Shown: one piece after another, positions 26,236 to 35,153 of the stretch
Layout of the letters: every line of letters begins with the position of its first letter
Position numbering within the stretch: the first letter of the stretch is position 1
Assembly: GCF_015209595.1 (NCBI RefSeq)
Contig: NZ_JADEYS010000013.1
Span: forward strand, 1 to 64,000
Origin: Pontibacterium sinense
GTDB taxonomy: Bacteria; Pseudomonadota; Gammaproteobacteria; Pseudomonadales; Balneatricaceae
Direction of reading: 5' to 3'
DNA: 64,000 nt
The notes under the pieces: generated by a model
Databases searched by the model: none
What the model was told of the DNA's origin: nothing
What the model saw: the letters and a program-made list of their open reading frames with translations, nothing else
Made by a program: the position numbers and the translations under genes

Positions 26236-26439
26236 TTAGCCACCGCCAATCGCACGTACGATTTCGATGCGATCACCTTCGCGTACACGGGTTTGCGCGT
26301 GCAGGCTTCGCGGGATAATTTCGCAGTTAACTTCTACTGCAACGCGCTGGGCACCCAGGTGCAGTTTGTCCAATAGCTCTTGCAGGTTGTTTGCACTGTA
26401 GAGCTGCATGCTTTCGCCGTTTACGGTGAGTCGGATCAT
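26236..26439 (-). CDS. thiS: Sulfur carrier protein ThiS
   Basis: A 67-residue ubiquitin-like sulfur carrier. It ends in a glycine run (IGGG) whose terminal carboxylate is adenylated and converted to thiocarboxylate. RLTVNGE and LQELLDKLHLGAQRVAVEVNCEIIP are typical. It is translated from the ATG at 26439, preceded by GAGG; an open frame continues far upstream but is not part of the protein. It donates sulfur to ThiG, encoded next on the strand. Confidence 0.9.
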   Translation of the reverse strand: MIRLTVNGESMQLYSANNLQELLDKLHLGAQRVAVEVNCEIIPRSLHAQTRVREGDRIEIVRAIGGG

Positions 26440-26453
26440 GTTCTTAGCCTCAG

Positions 26454-26477
26454 AATCGGCTGTTGGAGTAGCCGATT
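26454..26477. other. Hairpin in the thiS leader
   Basis: AATCGGCT and AGCCGATT form an eight-base stem immediately upstream of the thiS ribosome binding site (minus strand). It does not resemble a TPP riboswitch. On the plus strand it is followed by a T-rich run, so it may also stop rightward transcription. Confidence 0.45.
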
Positions 26478-26607
26478 TGTTTTTATTTTTGGTTGGTGTG
26501 TATGTTGGGAGAGAAGAGGGGAAGGGGTTAAGGTCCAGCTTTGTGGACGATATGAGTCCAGCAGGTTGGTGCCAGTGGGCAACATGACCAGCGAGAACAT
26601 CAATCTC

Positions 26608-26696
26608 GTAGGTTGGATCGAGCCATAGGCGACACCCAACAAACCCATCTTCAGATAACCTGTGTGTTGGGTGTCGCTTCGCTCGACCCAACCTAC
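26608..26696. repeat. Dispersed palindromic (REP-like) repeat, copy 4
   Basis: GTAGGTTGG...CACCCAAC and TGTTGGGTGTCGC...CCAACCTAC form two inverted halves spanning about 90 bases, matching the copies at 178, 313 and 11750. Confidence 0.65.
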
Positions 26697-26919
26697 GGGC
26701 TGATTTTGTGATAGGAGAAAGTTTCGTTAAATCTAAAATAACTTTCGCCGAGTTAAGTGAATAAATAACTTATGTGGGGATTCGTTAAGTGGTTGAGGGG
26801 AAGAGCAGAGGCTTTGCAGAGGTTTTGCTGGGATAGCCTTCCGGCTGCCCTACATCGGATCTCATCGCGCCCATGTTATCAGTTGGCACGAAACTCACTC
26901 CCCTCTACGCCGCCGAGTA

Positions 26920-26998
26920 TTTCGCAAATAAAACGACTAAAAGCAAATTCTGTCTGGGGCCTCTGGCCGAATTTATTTGCTTCGTTTTATTTGTGAAA
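26920..26998. repeat. Imperfect long inverted repeat
   Basis: TTTCGCAAATAAAACGA on the left is matched by TCGTTTTATTTGTGAAA on the right, with further partial matches (AGCAAATT / AATTTATTTGCT) inside. The centre is GC-rich (GGGGCCTCTGGCC). It could be the remnant of a small mobile element or a structured RNA. Confidence 0.45.
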
Positions 26999-27225
26999 CG
27001 CGCAGGGTACCGGGCTTGTCCGGCAAGTAGCGGGGCCGTGGGGGATTGGTAAGGGGGGCGCGGTTGCACCCCTTGTCTTGCCCTTAAGGGGCGACACCAA
27101 AGAAATCCATCAAGATGATCAACTAACTTTTTCCCCTGATTAACAGCGAAAAATTTAAACCTGGCACCAAGCTGTAACCCCTGTAAACCGGAGCTTCAAC
27201 CAAAACGAAACCCCCATAAAACCTA

Positions 27226-27268
27226 CTGGCATCATGTTTCCCAATCATCTGGTTCTAACTGGTTTTCC
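27226..27268 (+). promoter_or_regulatory. Candidate TauR direct repeats upstream of tpa
   Basis: CTGGCATCAT starts at 27226 and CTGGTTCTAA at 27249, exactly 23 bases later; a third unit CTGGTTTTCC follows at 27259. The same 23-base pairing is found ahead of ald, the TRAP operon and two other units. TauR of Rhodobacter capsulatus is known to use CTGG-type direct repeats in the tpa promoter. Confidence 0.6.
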
Positions 27269-27446
27269 TCGATGATCGGTAGCTTATGAGGCATTGAAGG
27301 ACATCAGGGCACGCCCGGTTTTGTCGTTCGTGAAGATGGGTGGTTTCGATATTCGGAAACACACTTTGAGCTAAGAGTAAGCCGGAAGATGGGAGTGTGA
27401 CTCCCGCCTCTGCATAAAAATAACAGTACCCTCAGAGGAGGTGAGT

Positions 27447-28838
27447 ATGACTTATAACGCTAACGAATTTGACGCCAAAGAAGTTGTGGGCAACGACCGT
27501 AACCACGTTTGGCATCACATTACCCAGCATAAGCCTTTTGAAGAAAATGATCCGATGGTGATCGTTAAGGGTGAAGGCATGCGGGTCTGGGACGCAAAAG
27601 GTAACGAGTACCTAGACGCGGTTTCCGGTGCTGTATGGACAGTAAACGTTGGCTATGGCCGTACTGAAATTGCTGACGCAGTACGCGACCAGCTGGTAAC
27701 CATGAACTACTTTGCACAGACTGCGGGCAACGTACCAGCGGCGCAGTTTGCTGAAAAACTGATCGACAAAATGCCGGGTATGAGCCGAGTTTACTACTCT
27801 AACTCCGGTTCTGAAGCGAACGAGAAAGCATTCAAAATCGTTCGACAGATCGCTGAAAAGAAATACGGCGGTAAGAAACATAAAGTGCTGTTCCGTGAGC
27901 GTGATTACCACGGTACAACCATTACTGCACTGAGTGCGACGGGTCAGTACGAGCGTAAGAATCAGTATGGACCTTTCACTCCAGGTTTCGTTGAAGTACC
28001 ACACTGCTGCGAATACCGCGCACAGGATGATGCAGATACCGAAAACTACGGCGTATGGGCTGCAGACCAGATCGAAAAAGTGATTCTGGCTGAAGGCGCG
28101 GACACTGTTGGTGCATTGTGCCTGGAGCCAATCACTGCCGGTGGTGGTGTAATTGAGCCACCTCAGGGTTACTGGGATCGCGTCCAGGAAATCTGCAAAA
28201 AATACGACATCCTGCTGCACATTGATGAAGTGGTATGTGGCCTGGGTCGTACCGGTAAATGGTTCGGTTACCAGCACTACGGTGTTAAGCCAGACATGGT
28301 AACGATGGCAAAAGGTGTTGCTTCCGGTTACGCAGCGATCTCCTGCACCGTGACCACTGAAGAAGTCTTCAACATGTTTAAAGACCCTGAAGACGCTCGT
28401 ATGGATTACTTCCGTGATATCTCCACCTTCGGTGGCTGTACTGCGGGTCCTGCGGCGGCTCTGGTTAACATGGAAATCATCGAAAATGAAAATCTGCTGG
28501 ACAACGTTGTAGAGCAGGGCGAGTACCTGCGCGGTCGTCTGAACCAGCTGATGGAAAAATACGACGTTATCGGTGATGTACGTGGTAAAGGTTTGTTCGC
28601 GGGCTTCGAGCTGGTGAAAGATCGTGTAACCAAAGAGCCGGTTGATGAAACACTGCCGATCCAGATTGGTGCACACTGCATGCAGAACGGCGTCATCATC
28701 GGTCGTACTAACCGCTCTTTCAAAGAGTACAACAACACCGTATGTCTGAGCCCGGCGCTGATAGCGACTCAGGCTGACATCGACAAGATCGTTGATGCAA
28801 TCGACAACGCGCTTGCGGAGCTGGCTCCTAACGCGTAA
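27447..28838 (+). CDS. tpa: Taurine--pyruvate aminotransferase
   Basis: A class III PLP aminotransferase that moves the amino group of taurine to pyruvate, giving sulfoacetaldehyde and alanine. The PLP lysine lies in VTMAKGVASGYAA; HIDEVVCGLGRTGKWFG and NSGSEANEKAFKI are the usual cofactor motifs. It has 463 residues. I chose the ATG at 27447, which has GAGGAGG six bases upstream, over the GTG at 27441. Assignment to taurine rather than another omega-amino acid rests on the linked tauR, ald, xsc and pta genes. It has its own terminator, so it is transcribed as a single gene. Confidence 0.93.
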   Translation: MTYNANEFDAKEVVGNDRNHVWHHITQHKPFEENDPMVIVKGEGMRVWDAKGNEYLDAVSGAVWTVNVGYGRTEIADAVRDQLVTMNYFAQTAGNVPAAQFAEKLIDKMPGMSRVYYSNSGSEANEKAFKIVRQIAEKKYGGKKHKVLFRERDYHGTTITALSATGQYERKNQYGPFTPGFVEVPHCCEYRAQDDADTENYGVWAADQIEKVILAEGADTVGALCLEPITAGGGVIEPPQGYWDRVQEICKKYDILLHIDEVVCGLGRTGKWFGYQHYGVKPDMVTMAKGVASGYAAISCTVTTEEVFNMFKDPEDARMDYFRDISTFGGCTAGPAAALVNMEIIENENLLDNVVEQGEYLRGRLNQLMEKYDVIGDVRGKGLFAGFELVKDRVTKEPVDETLPIQIGAHCMQNGVIIGRTNRSFKEYNNTVCLSPALIATQADIDKIVDAIDNALAELAPNA

Positions 28839-28857
28839 CGCCTTACCATGAGGTCCT

Positions 28858-28899
28858 CCGGAGTCTCGGCATTGCTGTTGCCCTGACTCCGGTTTTTTT
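28858..28899 (+). terminator. Terminator of tpa
   Basis: CCGGAGTC and GACTCCGG flank an 19-base loop, followed by seven T. Confidence 0.88.
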
Positions 28900-29008
28900 A
28901 TCAGGCCTGTGTGATGGGCCGTCTTGCAGCGCCCTTCACTACATCTTTTCTTGAATGAATGATCATTGACTGCAGTCTGCGGTCACTTAAATAAATACGT
29001 GCTACATC

Positions 29009-29109
29009 TGGTAATGACTGGGTGAATCGTATAAAACAAGTTGTTCTCTAATAAAAACAACAAGATAAGAGAATGATGCTGCTGGCAACCAGTGGTAATG
29101 ATCTATACT
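29009..29109 (+). promoter_or_regulatory. tauR promoter with direct repeats
   Basis: TATACT at 29104-29109 is a good -10 element, with CTGGCA (29082) as a possible -35 at 16 bases. The nonamer TGGTAATGA occurs twice, at 29009 and 29093, 84 bases apart; the second lies between -35 and -10. This arrangement would suit autoregulation through looping. Confidence 0.45.
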
Positions 29110-29247
29110 GACTCCGTAACGCCTGTTTTCTGCTCTTTGCAGACTTTCTGCTGTTTTAAAGGAACAAAACTTGCAGGAGTACGCTCTCTAATGGATTAGA
29201 TGGTCAGTACATGAGTGCAAATAATAACGATAACGAAGGCGAAGTAA

Positions 29248-30723
29248 ATGTTTCAGCTATTCCACTTAACGCCAGGCAAAGGTGGCAGCCTGCAGCAACA
29301 GCTGAGAGAGCAGATCGCAACGGCGATACTCAACGGAAATATCCCGGTGGATGCTCCGCTCCCATCAAGTCGCAAGCTTGCGCAACAGCTTGATGTGGCG
29401 CGTAACACGGTGGTGTTGGCATACGAACACCTGCTTGATGACGGTTACTTAATTGCGCGCGAACGCAGTGGCTATTATGTGAATCCAGATATTCTGTCTG
29501 GACAGGTGACGCTGGCCGAGCAACCTGAATCTGATACCCGCGGTGAACCAACGCACCCCCCTATATGGAGTAAGCGTTTTAAGCTGAATCCAACCGATCA
29601 GACCAATATTTGTAAACCTCGCGATTGGCAAAAATACGAATACCCATTTATTTATGGTCAGTTCGATGCCTCGCTGTTTCCAACGGTGAACTGGCGCGAG
29701 TGCTGCCGTGATGCGGTGAGTGGCCCGTCTATCAGCGACTGGGCGGCAGACCGCTTTGATAATGATGATCCTCTGCTGGTGGAGCAGATTCGGACCCGTT
29801 TGCTGCCCCGTCGTGGTGTGTGGGCTTCGTCGGATCAGATTTTGGTGACGGTGGGCGCCCAGCAAGCACTCTATATCCTTGCGCAGTTGCTATTGGATAA
29901 ACAGAGTACGATTGGTCTGGAAAACCCCGGCTATGTTGATATTCGCAACATCGCCAAGTTGAACCCGTCACAGGTGCGTCCAATTCCCGTCGATAAAGAC
30001 GGTATGCTGGTGGACGATCGCCTGAAAGGGTGTGATCTGGTATTTACGACGCCAAGTCATCAGTGTCCGACGACGGTGACGATGCCTATCGAGCGACGCT
30101 ACGAGTTGCTTAAGCGGGCCGATGAAGATGATTTCGTGATCATTGAAGATGACTACGAGAGTGAAACCAACTTTAAGTCTAACCCGATCCCTGCCTTGAA
30201 AAGTCTGGATAAAAACGACCGCGTGTTGTACATCGGGAGTTTGTCCAAAACGTTGGCGCCTGGCTTGCGTGTGGGTTATCTGGTGGGGCCTGCGGAGTTT
30301 ATCCGTGAGGCAAGGGCGTTGCGTCGTTTGATGGTGCGGCATCCCGCTGCGAACAATCAGCGTTCAGTCGCCTTGTTCCTGGAGCGGGGTTATCACGACT
30401 CCCTGATCATGAACATCATGCGTAACTATCAGACGCGTTGGCGCGCAATGGATGAAGCGCTGACCCGGCATCTGCCGGAGTCCCATGATCAACCAACGTT
30501 CGGTGGCTCCTGTTATTGGGTAAAAGGCCCTGAGGGTCTGGATACTGATGAGCTGCAGAAGCGGGCGAAAGAGGAAAGTATCCTGATTGAGCCTGGGGCG
30601 ATTCACTTCCTTCAAGAACCCGCACCGAAGAATTATTTCCGTTTAGGGTATTCCTCTATATCCACAGACCGGATCGAACCTGGCATTAAAAAGCTGGCTG
30701 AATTGATCCACTCTATGGTCTGA
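29248..30723 (+). CDS. tauR: MocR-type (GntR family) regulator TauR
   Basis: A winged-helix GntR DNA-binding domain (about residues 10-75, with PSSRKLAQQLDVARNTVVLAYEHL) is fused to a class I aminotransferase-like domain (about 120-490). The PLP lysine is conserved in GSLSKTLAPGLRVGY, and EDDYESE gives the cofactor aspartate region. Members of this family sense amino compounds through PLP. Location between tpa and ald makes it the taurine activator TauR. It has 491 residues and is monocistronic, with terminators on both sides. It is the best candidate to bind the CTGG-N19-CTGG sites found in this window. Confidence 0.9.
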   Translation: MFQLFHLTPGKGGSLQQQLREQIATAILNGNIPVDAPLPSSRKLAQQLDVARNTVVLAYEHLLDDGYLIARERSGYYVNPDILSGQVTLAEQPESDTRGEPTHPPIWSKRFKLNPTDQTNICKPRDWQKYEYPFIYGQFDASLFPTVNWRECCRDAVSGPSISDWAADRFDNDDPLLVEQIRTRLLPRRGVWASSDQILVTVGAQQALYILAQLLLDKQSTIGLENPGYVDIRNIAKLNPSQVRPIPVDKDGMLVDDRLKGCDLVFTTPSHQCPTTVTMPIERRYELLKRADEDDFVIIEDDYESETNFKSNPIPALKSLDKNDRVLYIGSLSKTLAPGLRVGYLVGPAEFIREARALRRLMVRHPAANNQRSVALFLERGYHDSLIMNIMRNYQTRWRAMDEALTRHLPESHDQPTFGGSCYWVKGPEGLDTDELQKRAKEESILIEPGAIHFLQEPAPKNYFRLGYSSISTDRIEPGIKKLAELIHSMV

Positions 30724-30743
30724 TTTGTAACCAGTAAACACCC

Positions 30744-30778
30744 AAACGACCACCTGGATCAGGTGGTCGTTTTGTTTT
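30744..30778 (+). terminator. Terminator of tauR
   Basis: AACGACCACCTG and CAGGTGGTCGTT form a perfect 12-base stem with a three-base loop, followed by TTGTTTT. Confidence 0.9.
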
Positions 30779-30841
30779 GGTTCCATTCTGTAACTTGCTG
30801 AAATTGTTAGATTTTTAAATATCCTTTCCCTGTTTTTGTCT

Positions 30842-30874
30842 CTGGCTCAACCCGTACCTCAAAACTGGTTCTAC
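30842..30874 (+). promoter_or_regulatory. Candidate TauR direct repeats upstream of ald
   Basis: CTGGCTCAAC at 30842 and CTGGTTCTAC at 30865 are 23 bases apart and point toward ald. The second unit shares CTGGTTCTA with the tpa promoter. Confidence 0.6.
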
Positions 30875-31021
30875 TGAGAATTGGGCCACCCTCCTAATCT
30901 GTTTACCAAGACATTCGTACAGGCATCTGCCGCTTCACTTGATCCTTAGAGATAGGACGTCGGTACGAAACAACCTCTACTACTCATAACGATAAAAATA
31001 GAAAAACTGGGAGTGGACAAA

Positions 31022-32128
31022 ATGTTGATCGGTGTACCTAAAGAGATTAAAAACCACGAATACCGTATCGGTATGGTTCCGGCCAGCGCTCAGGAGCTGA
31101 CGAGCCGTGGTCATCAGGTTGTTGTAGAAACCAACGGCGGTATCGGTATTGGTTTCAGTGATGATGATTACCGCGCAGCAGGCGCAACTATTGCTAACAC
31201 AGCAGAAGAGATTTTTGCTTCTGCTGACATGATCGTAAAAGTAAAAGAGCCGCAGGCGGTAGAGCGCAAAATGCTGCGCCCGGGTCAGCTGCTGTTTACT
31301 TACCTTCACCTCGCACCAGACCCAGAGCAGACCGATGATCTGCAGGCGAGTGGTGCAACTTGTATTGCATACGAAACAGTGACCTCTGACCGCGGTGGCC
31401 TGCCTCTGCTGGCGCCGATGTCTGAAGTTGCCGGTCGCATGTCCATTCAGGCCGGTGCGGCATGTCTGGAAAAATCCCGCGCCGGTCGCGGCATGCTGCT
31501 GGGCGGGGTGCCAGGCGTAGAGCCTGCAAAAGTCACCATCATTGGTGGTGGTGTGGTGGGCTCAAACGCGGCGCGCATGGCCATTGGTATGGGCGCACAG
31601 GTGGTCATTCTGGATCGCTCTGTTGATGTATTGCGCCGTCTTGTATCTGAATTTGGTACGGCTGTGACCACTGTTTACTCCAGCAAAGCATCGCTGGAAG
31701 AGCATGTGCTCTCAGCTGATCTGGTGATTGGTGGTGTCCTGATTCCGGGCGCTGCTGCACCAAAACTGGTAACCGCAGAGATGGTCTCCCGCATGAAGCC
31801 GGGGTCCGCTGTGGTGGATGTGGCGATCGATCAGGGTGGTTGTTTCGAAACCTCCCACGCGACGACACATCAAGAACCAACCTACATCGTTGATGACGTA
31901 GTGCATTACTGCGTTGCCAACATGCCGGGTGCGGTTGCTCGCACCTCCACTCTGGCACTGAACAATGCGACCTTGCCATTTATCGTGTCGCTGGCCGATC
32001 TTGGCTGGCAGGAAGCGATTCGCCGAGACCCACATCTCGCGAATGGCCTCAATGTGCACGATGGCAAGATCACCAGCGAAGAAGTTGCCGTTGCTTTAGG
32101 GCGTGAGTACACACCTTACAGCGTTTAA
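31022..32128 (+). CDS. ald: Alanine dehydrogenase
   Basis: It oxidises L-alanine to pyruvate and ammonium with NAD, recycling the amino acceptor used by Tpa. [20 protein letters not shown] is the family start, [11 protein letters not shown] and ACIAYETV precede the Rossmann motif [22 protein letters not shown], and [11 protein letters not shown] is at the C-terminal side. The catalytic Lys and His lie in VKVKEPQ and YLHLA. It has 368 residues from the ATG at 31022, preceded by GGGAG; a GTG at 31013 would overlap that site. There is no terminator before xsc, 68 bases downstream, so both may form one transcript. Confidence 0.93.
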   Translation: MLIGVPKEIKNHEYRIGMVPASAQELTSRGHQVVVETNGGIGIGFSDDDYRAAGATIANTAEEIFASADMIVKVKEPQAVERKMLRPGQLLFTYLHLAPDPEQTDDLQASGATCIAYETVTSDRGGLPLLAPMSEVAGRMSIQAGAACLEKSRAGRGMLLGGVPGVEPAKVTIIGGGVVGSNAARMAIGMGAQVVILDRSVDVLRRLVSEFGTAVTTVYSSKASLEEHVLSADLVIGGVLIPGAAAPKLVTAEMVSRMKPGSAVVDVAIDQGGCFETSHATTHQEPTYIVDDVVHYCVANMPGAVARTSTLALNNATLPFIVSLADLGWQEAIRRDPHLANGLNVHDGKITSEEVAVALGREYTPYSV

Positions 32129-32196
32129 TTACTCAACCGTTGACGGCGGTGGCCTTTGGCTGCTGCTTATAAAAATAACATTAAGGAATTCCTATT

Positions 32197-33960
32197 ATGG
32201 CTCGTATGACTCCTAGTGAAGCGATGGTAGAAACCCTCGTTGCGAACGGTGTTACCGATTCCTTCGGTATCATGGGTTCTGCATTTATGGATGCGATGGA
32301 CATTTTCACCCCAGCAGGCATCCGCCTGATCCCTGTAGTACACGAGCAGGGTGCTGGCCACATGGCTGACGGTTACTCTCGCGTCTCTGGTCGTCACGGT
32401 GTATGTATCGCTCAGAACGGTCCGGGTATCACTAACTTTGTAACTGCAATTGCTGCTGCTTACTGGGCTCACTCCCCAGTAGTATGTATCACTCCAGAAA
32501 CCGGTACTAACACTCAGTGGTTGGGTGGTTTCCAGGAAGCTCAGCAGCTGCCGTTCTTCGAAACAATCACTAAGTACCAGGTAACTGTTACCAACAACAG
32601 CCGTATGGCTGAATACACTGCGCGTTGTTTCGACCGCGCTATGTTGGAAAACGGTCCGACTCAGCTGAACATCCCACGTGACTTGTTCTACGGCGACATC
32701 GATTGTGAAATCCCTGAGCCAATTCGCATCGAACGTGCTGCGGGCGGTGAAGAATCTCTGAAAGCTGCTGCAGAATTGCTGGCGAGCGCTGAGTTCCCAG
32801 TAATGATCTCCGGTGGTGGTGTTGTACTGGGCGATGCTTACGAAGAAGCAATCGCACTGTCTGAGCAGCTGGGTCTGCCAGTTGTAAACAGCTACCTGCA
32901 CAACGACTCCTTCCCTGCATCTCACCCTAACTGGTGTGGTCCTCTGGGTTACCAGGGTTCTAAAGCAGGTATGAAACTGTTGGCACAGGCTGACGTTGTA
33001 CTGGCACTGGGTACCCGTCTGGGGCCTTTCGGTACTTTGCCTCAGCACGGTCTGGATTACTGGCCGAAAGATGCAAAAATCATCCAGGTTGATTGCAACG
33101 CTAAGATGCTGGGTCTGGTTAAGAAAGTTGACGTTGGTATCTGCGGCGATGCGAAAGCAGCAGCTAAAGCACTGATGGCACTGATGGCAGACAAAGCACC
33201 TAAGTGTCTGGAAAACCGCGAAGCGCGTGCTGAAAAGATCGCAGCTGAGAAAGCGGCTTGGGAAGCTGAGCTGGACGAGTGGATCCACGAGCGCGACGAT
33301 TACTCCATGGAGATGATCGAAGAGCAGTCCGGTGAAGAAGGCAACTACCTGCACCCACGTCAGGTTCTGCGTGAGCTGGAAAAAGCGATGCCTGCAGACG
33401 TAATGGTGTCTACCGATATCGGTAACATCAACTCTGTTTCCAACAGCTACCTGCGTTTTGACCGTCCACGTTCTTTCTTCGCAGCGATGTCCTTCGGTAA
33501 CTGTGGTTACGCACTGCCAACAATGATTGGTGCAAAAGTTGCGGCTCCAGAACGCCCAGGGATCTCCTACGCGGGTGATGGCGCATGGGGCATGTCCATG
33601 ATGGAAATCATGACCTGTGTACGTGAAGACATCCCGGTAACTTCTATCGTATTCCACAACCGTCAGTGGGGCGCAGAGAAGAAGAACCAGGTTGATTTCT
33701 ACAACCGTCGCTTCGTAGCAGGCGAGCTGGAAAACCCAAGCTTCGCAGAAATCGCACGCTCCATGGGTGCTGAAGGTGTAACCGTAGACAAGCTGGAAGA
33801 TGTTGGTCCTGCACTGACTGCTGCACTGAACGATCAGATGGAAAACCGTAAGACAACTGTTATCGAGATCATGTGTACTCGTGAGCTGGGCGATCCGTTC
33901 CGCCGCGACGCACTGTCCAAGCCAGTTCGTCACCTGGAAAAATACAAAGACTTCACATAA
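32197..33960 (+). CDS. xsc: Sulfoacetaldehyde acetyltransferase
   Basis: A thiamine-diphosphate enzyme that splits sulfoacetaldehyde with phosphate to acetyl phosphate and sulfite, the desulfonation step of taurine breakdown. It has 587 residues with the PYR domain first (PVVHEQGAGHMADGYSRVSG, with the catalytic glutamate), a central domain, and the PP domain with the ThDP motif from GDGAWGMSMMEIMT to the asparagine of VFHNRQWGAEKKNQVDFYNRRF. That last stretch is characteristic of Xsc rather than acetolactate synthase. Codon use is strongly biased, as in highly expressed genes. A sulfite exporter or sulfite dehydrogenase is not in the window. Confidence 0.95.
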   Translation: MARMTPSEAMVETLVANGVTDSFGIMGSAFMDAMDIFTPAGIRLIPVVHEQGAGHMADGYSRVSGRHGVCIAQNGPGITNFVTAIAAAYWAHSPVVCITPETGTNTQWLGGFQEAQQLPFFETITKYQVTVTNNSRMAEYTARCFDRAMLENGPTQLNIPRDLFYGDIDCEIPEPIRIERAAGGEESLKAAAELLASAEFPVMISGGGVVLGDAYEEAIALSEQLGLPVVNSYLHNDSFPASHPNWCGPLGYQGSKAGMKLLAQADVVLALGTRLGPFGTLPQHGLDYWPKDAKIIQVDCNAKMLGLVKKVDVGICGDAKAAAKALMALMADKAPKCLENREARAEKIAAEKAAWEAELDEWIHERDDYSMEMIEEQSGEEGNYLHPRQVLRELEKAMPADVMVSTDIGNINSVSNSYLRFDRPRSFFAAMSFGNCGYALPTMIGAKVAAPERPGISYAGDGAWGMSMMEIMTCVREDIPVTSIVFHNRQWGAEKKNQVDFYNRRFVAGELENPSFAEIARSMGAEGVTVDKLEDVGPALTAALNDQMENRKTTVIEIMCTRELGDPFRRDALSKPVRHLEKYKDFT

Positions 33961-33983
33961 GTCTGAGTAATCCAGATCTATAA

Positions 33984-34012
33984 AACCGGAGGCCATATGG
34001 CCTCCGGTTCTT
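33984..34012. terminator. Terminator or processing hairpin after xsc
   Basis: AACCGGAGGCC and GGCCTCCGGTT form a perfect palindrome around ATAT, followed by CTTTCCT. It should stop most, not necessarily all, transcription into pta. Confidence 0.75.
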
Positions 34013-34033
34013 TCCTGACCTAAGCGTTAGGAA

Positions 34034-34118
34034 CTTCTGAATAAACCACTTGCTGCTTGTCTGGTCAGTGTTACACGCCCGTTCTCTGCTCGCGGGCAGT
34101 GAGTGGTTTATTCAGAGG
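34034..34118 (+). promoter_or_regulatory. Structured leader upstream of pta
   Basis: CTTCTGAATAAACCACT at 34034 pairs with AGTGGTTTATTCAGAGG at 34102, 16 of 17 positions, enclosing 51 bases. Inside, GCCCG and CGGGC form a second stem. The fold ends 30 bases ahead of the pta start and could expose or hide its AAGGAG site. Confidence 0.6.
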
Positions 34119-34148
34119 CTCCTCTCAATCTACCTAAGGAGTAACCGG

Positions 34149-35153
34149 ATGAAGGCCCTCAATAATATTTTTAAACGTGCAGGTGATGACCCGCGTGCCA
34201 TTGTTCTGGCTGAAGGTGAAGACCCACGTATTATCGAAGCTGCTGCGACCGCAACCGAGCGCGGTATCGCACGAATCACGTTGCTGGGTAACGTTGCTAA
34301 CATCCAGTCCAAAGCAGCTGAACAGGGCGTTAGTCTGGCAGGTGTTACGCTGGTTGACCCATCTGAGTCTCCCGCCGCAGATCGATATGCAGCAGAACTG
34401 TATCGTTTGCGTCAGGCGAAGGGTATGACCGAAGAGAAAGCCGCTGAGCTGATCTGTGATCCTTTGCACTTTGCCCAGATGATGGTGCACTTGGATGATG
34501 CAGATGGTTCAGTGTGTGGTGCGGTGTATACCACGGGTGACACGGTACGTGCGGCGATTCAGATTATTGGTATGGCGCCGAACAGCAGCATGATCTCCAG
34601 TTTCTTCCTGATGATGCTGTGCGAATCGTTTCATGAGCTTAAAGGCGGCGTGATCTTCTCAGACTGCGGTCTGGTCATTGATCCCAACGCCGAGCAGCTG
34701 GCGCAGATCGCGATGTCCGCATCGAACAGTGCACGCACGCTGTTAAATGAAGATCCAAAAGTGGCGATGTTGTCCTTCTCTACCAGCGGCAGTGCCAAGC
34801 ATGCTGCCGTAGATAAAGTAGTCGAAGCCACGCGTCTGGTTAAAGAACAGCTGCCTGATCTTGCGATCGATGGTGATGTGCAGCTTGATGCCGCTATCGT
34901 GGCAGAAATAGCCGAACGTAAAGTGGCGTCATCAGAAACACATGGTCGAGCTAACGTATTGATTTTCCCGAACCTTGAGGCAGGGAATATTGGTTACAAG
35001 CTGGCTGAACGTATTGGTAAAGCAGACGCAATCGGTCCTATTTTGCAGGGTTTGAAAAAACCGGCAAATGATCTGTCCCGCGGCTGCAGCGCCAATGATG
35101 TGGTAAATGTCATTGCCATTACGGTGGTGCAGGCGCAAACCGCAGAAGGTTAA
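34149..35153 (+). CDS. pta: Phosphate acetyltransferase
   Basis: It converts acetyl phosphate, made by Xsc, to acetyl-CoA. The 334-residue protein is the short, single-domain form without the N-terminal DRTGG region of E. coli Pta. Family segments are AEGEDPRIIEAA near the start, CGAVYTTGDTVRAAIQIIG, FFLMMLCESFHELKGGVIFSDCGLVIDP, and SFSTSGSAKH. I start at the ATG at 34149 with AAGGAG seven bases upstream; the frame extends further but has no good site. It completes carbon flow from taurine into central metabolism. Confidence 0.93.
   Translation: MKALNNIFKRAGDDPRAIVLAEGEDPRIIEAAATATERGIARITLLGNVANIQSKAAEQGVSLAGVTLVDPSESPAADRYAAELYRLRQAKGMTEEKAAELICDPLHFAQMMVHLDDADGSVCGAVYTTGDTVRAAIQIIGMAPNSSMISSFFLMMLCESFHELKGGVIFSDCGLVIDPNAEQLAQIAMSASNSARTLLNEDPKVAMLSFSTSGSAKHAAVDKVVEATRLVKEQLPDLAIDGDVQLDAAIVAEIAERKVASSETHGRANVLIFPNLEAGNIGYKLAERIGKADAIGPILQGLKKPANDLSRGCSANDVVNVIAITVVQAQTAEG

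Larger units (their letters stand above)
26697..27446. other. Long intergenic region upstream of tpa
   Basis: No gene is convincing; a 74-codon frame at 26772 has non-protein-like composition. It contains an imperfect inverted repeat at 26920-26998 and the candidate TauR repeats at 27226-27268. The ribosome binding site GAGGAGG of tpa lies at its end. Confidence 0.5.

Noticed and set aside
26440-26607. TPP riboswitch upstream of thiS/thiG
   Set aside because: I looked for the CTGAGA and the conserved ACCTGA...GGATAATGCC parts on the minus strand and did not find them; only a simple hairpin is present.
26772-26996. 74-codon frame between thiS and tpa
   Set aside because: Composition is not protein-like, there is no ribosome binding site, and it runs into the inverted repeat.
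27612-28676. 354-codon antisense frame over tpa
   Set aside because: Same cause: strong codon bias of tpa opens the opposite frame. No domain is recognisable in it.
32167-33996. 609-codon open frame on the minus strand
   Set aside because: It is the antisense of xsc. The xsc strand has full family motifs and a ribosome binding site; the antisense frame has a composition rich in cysteine, histidine and phenylalanine, typical of a shadow in strongly codon-biased genes.
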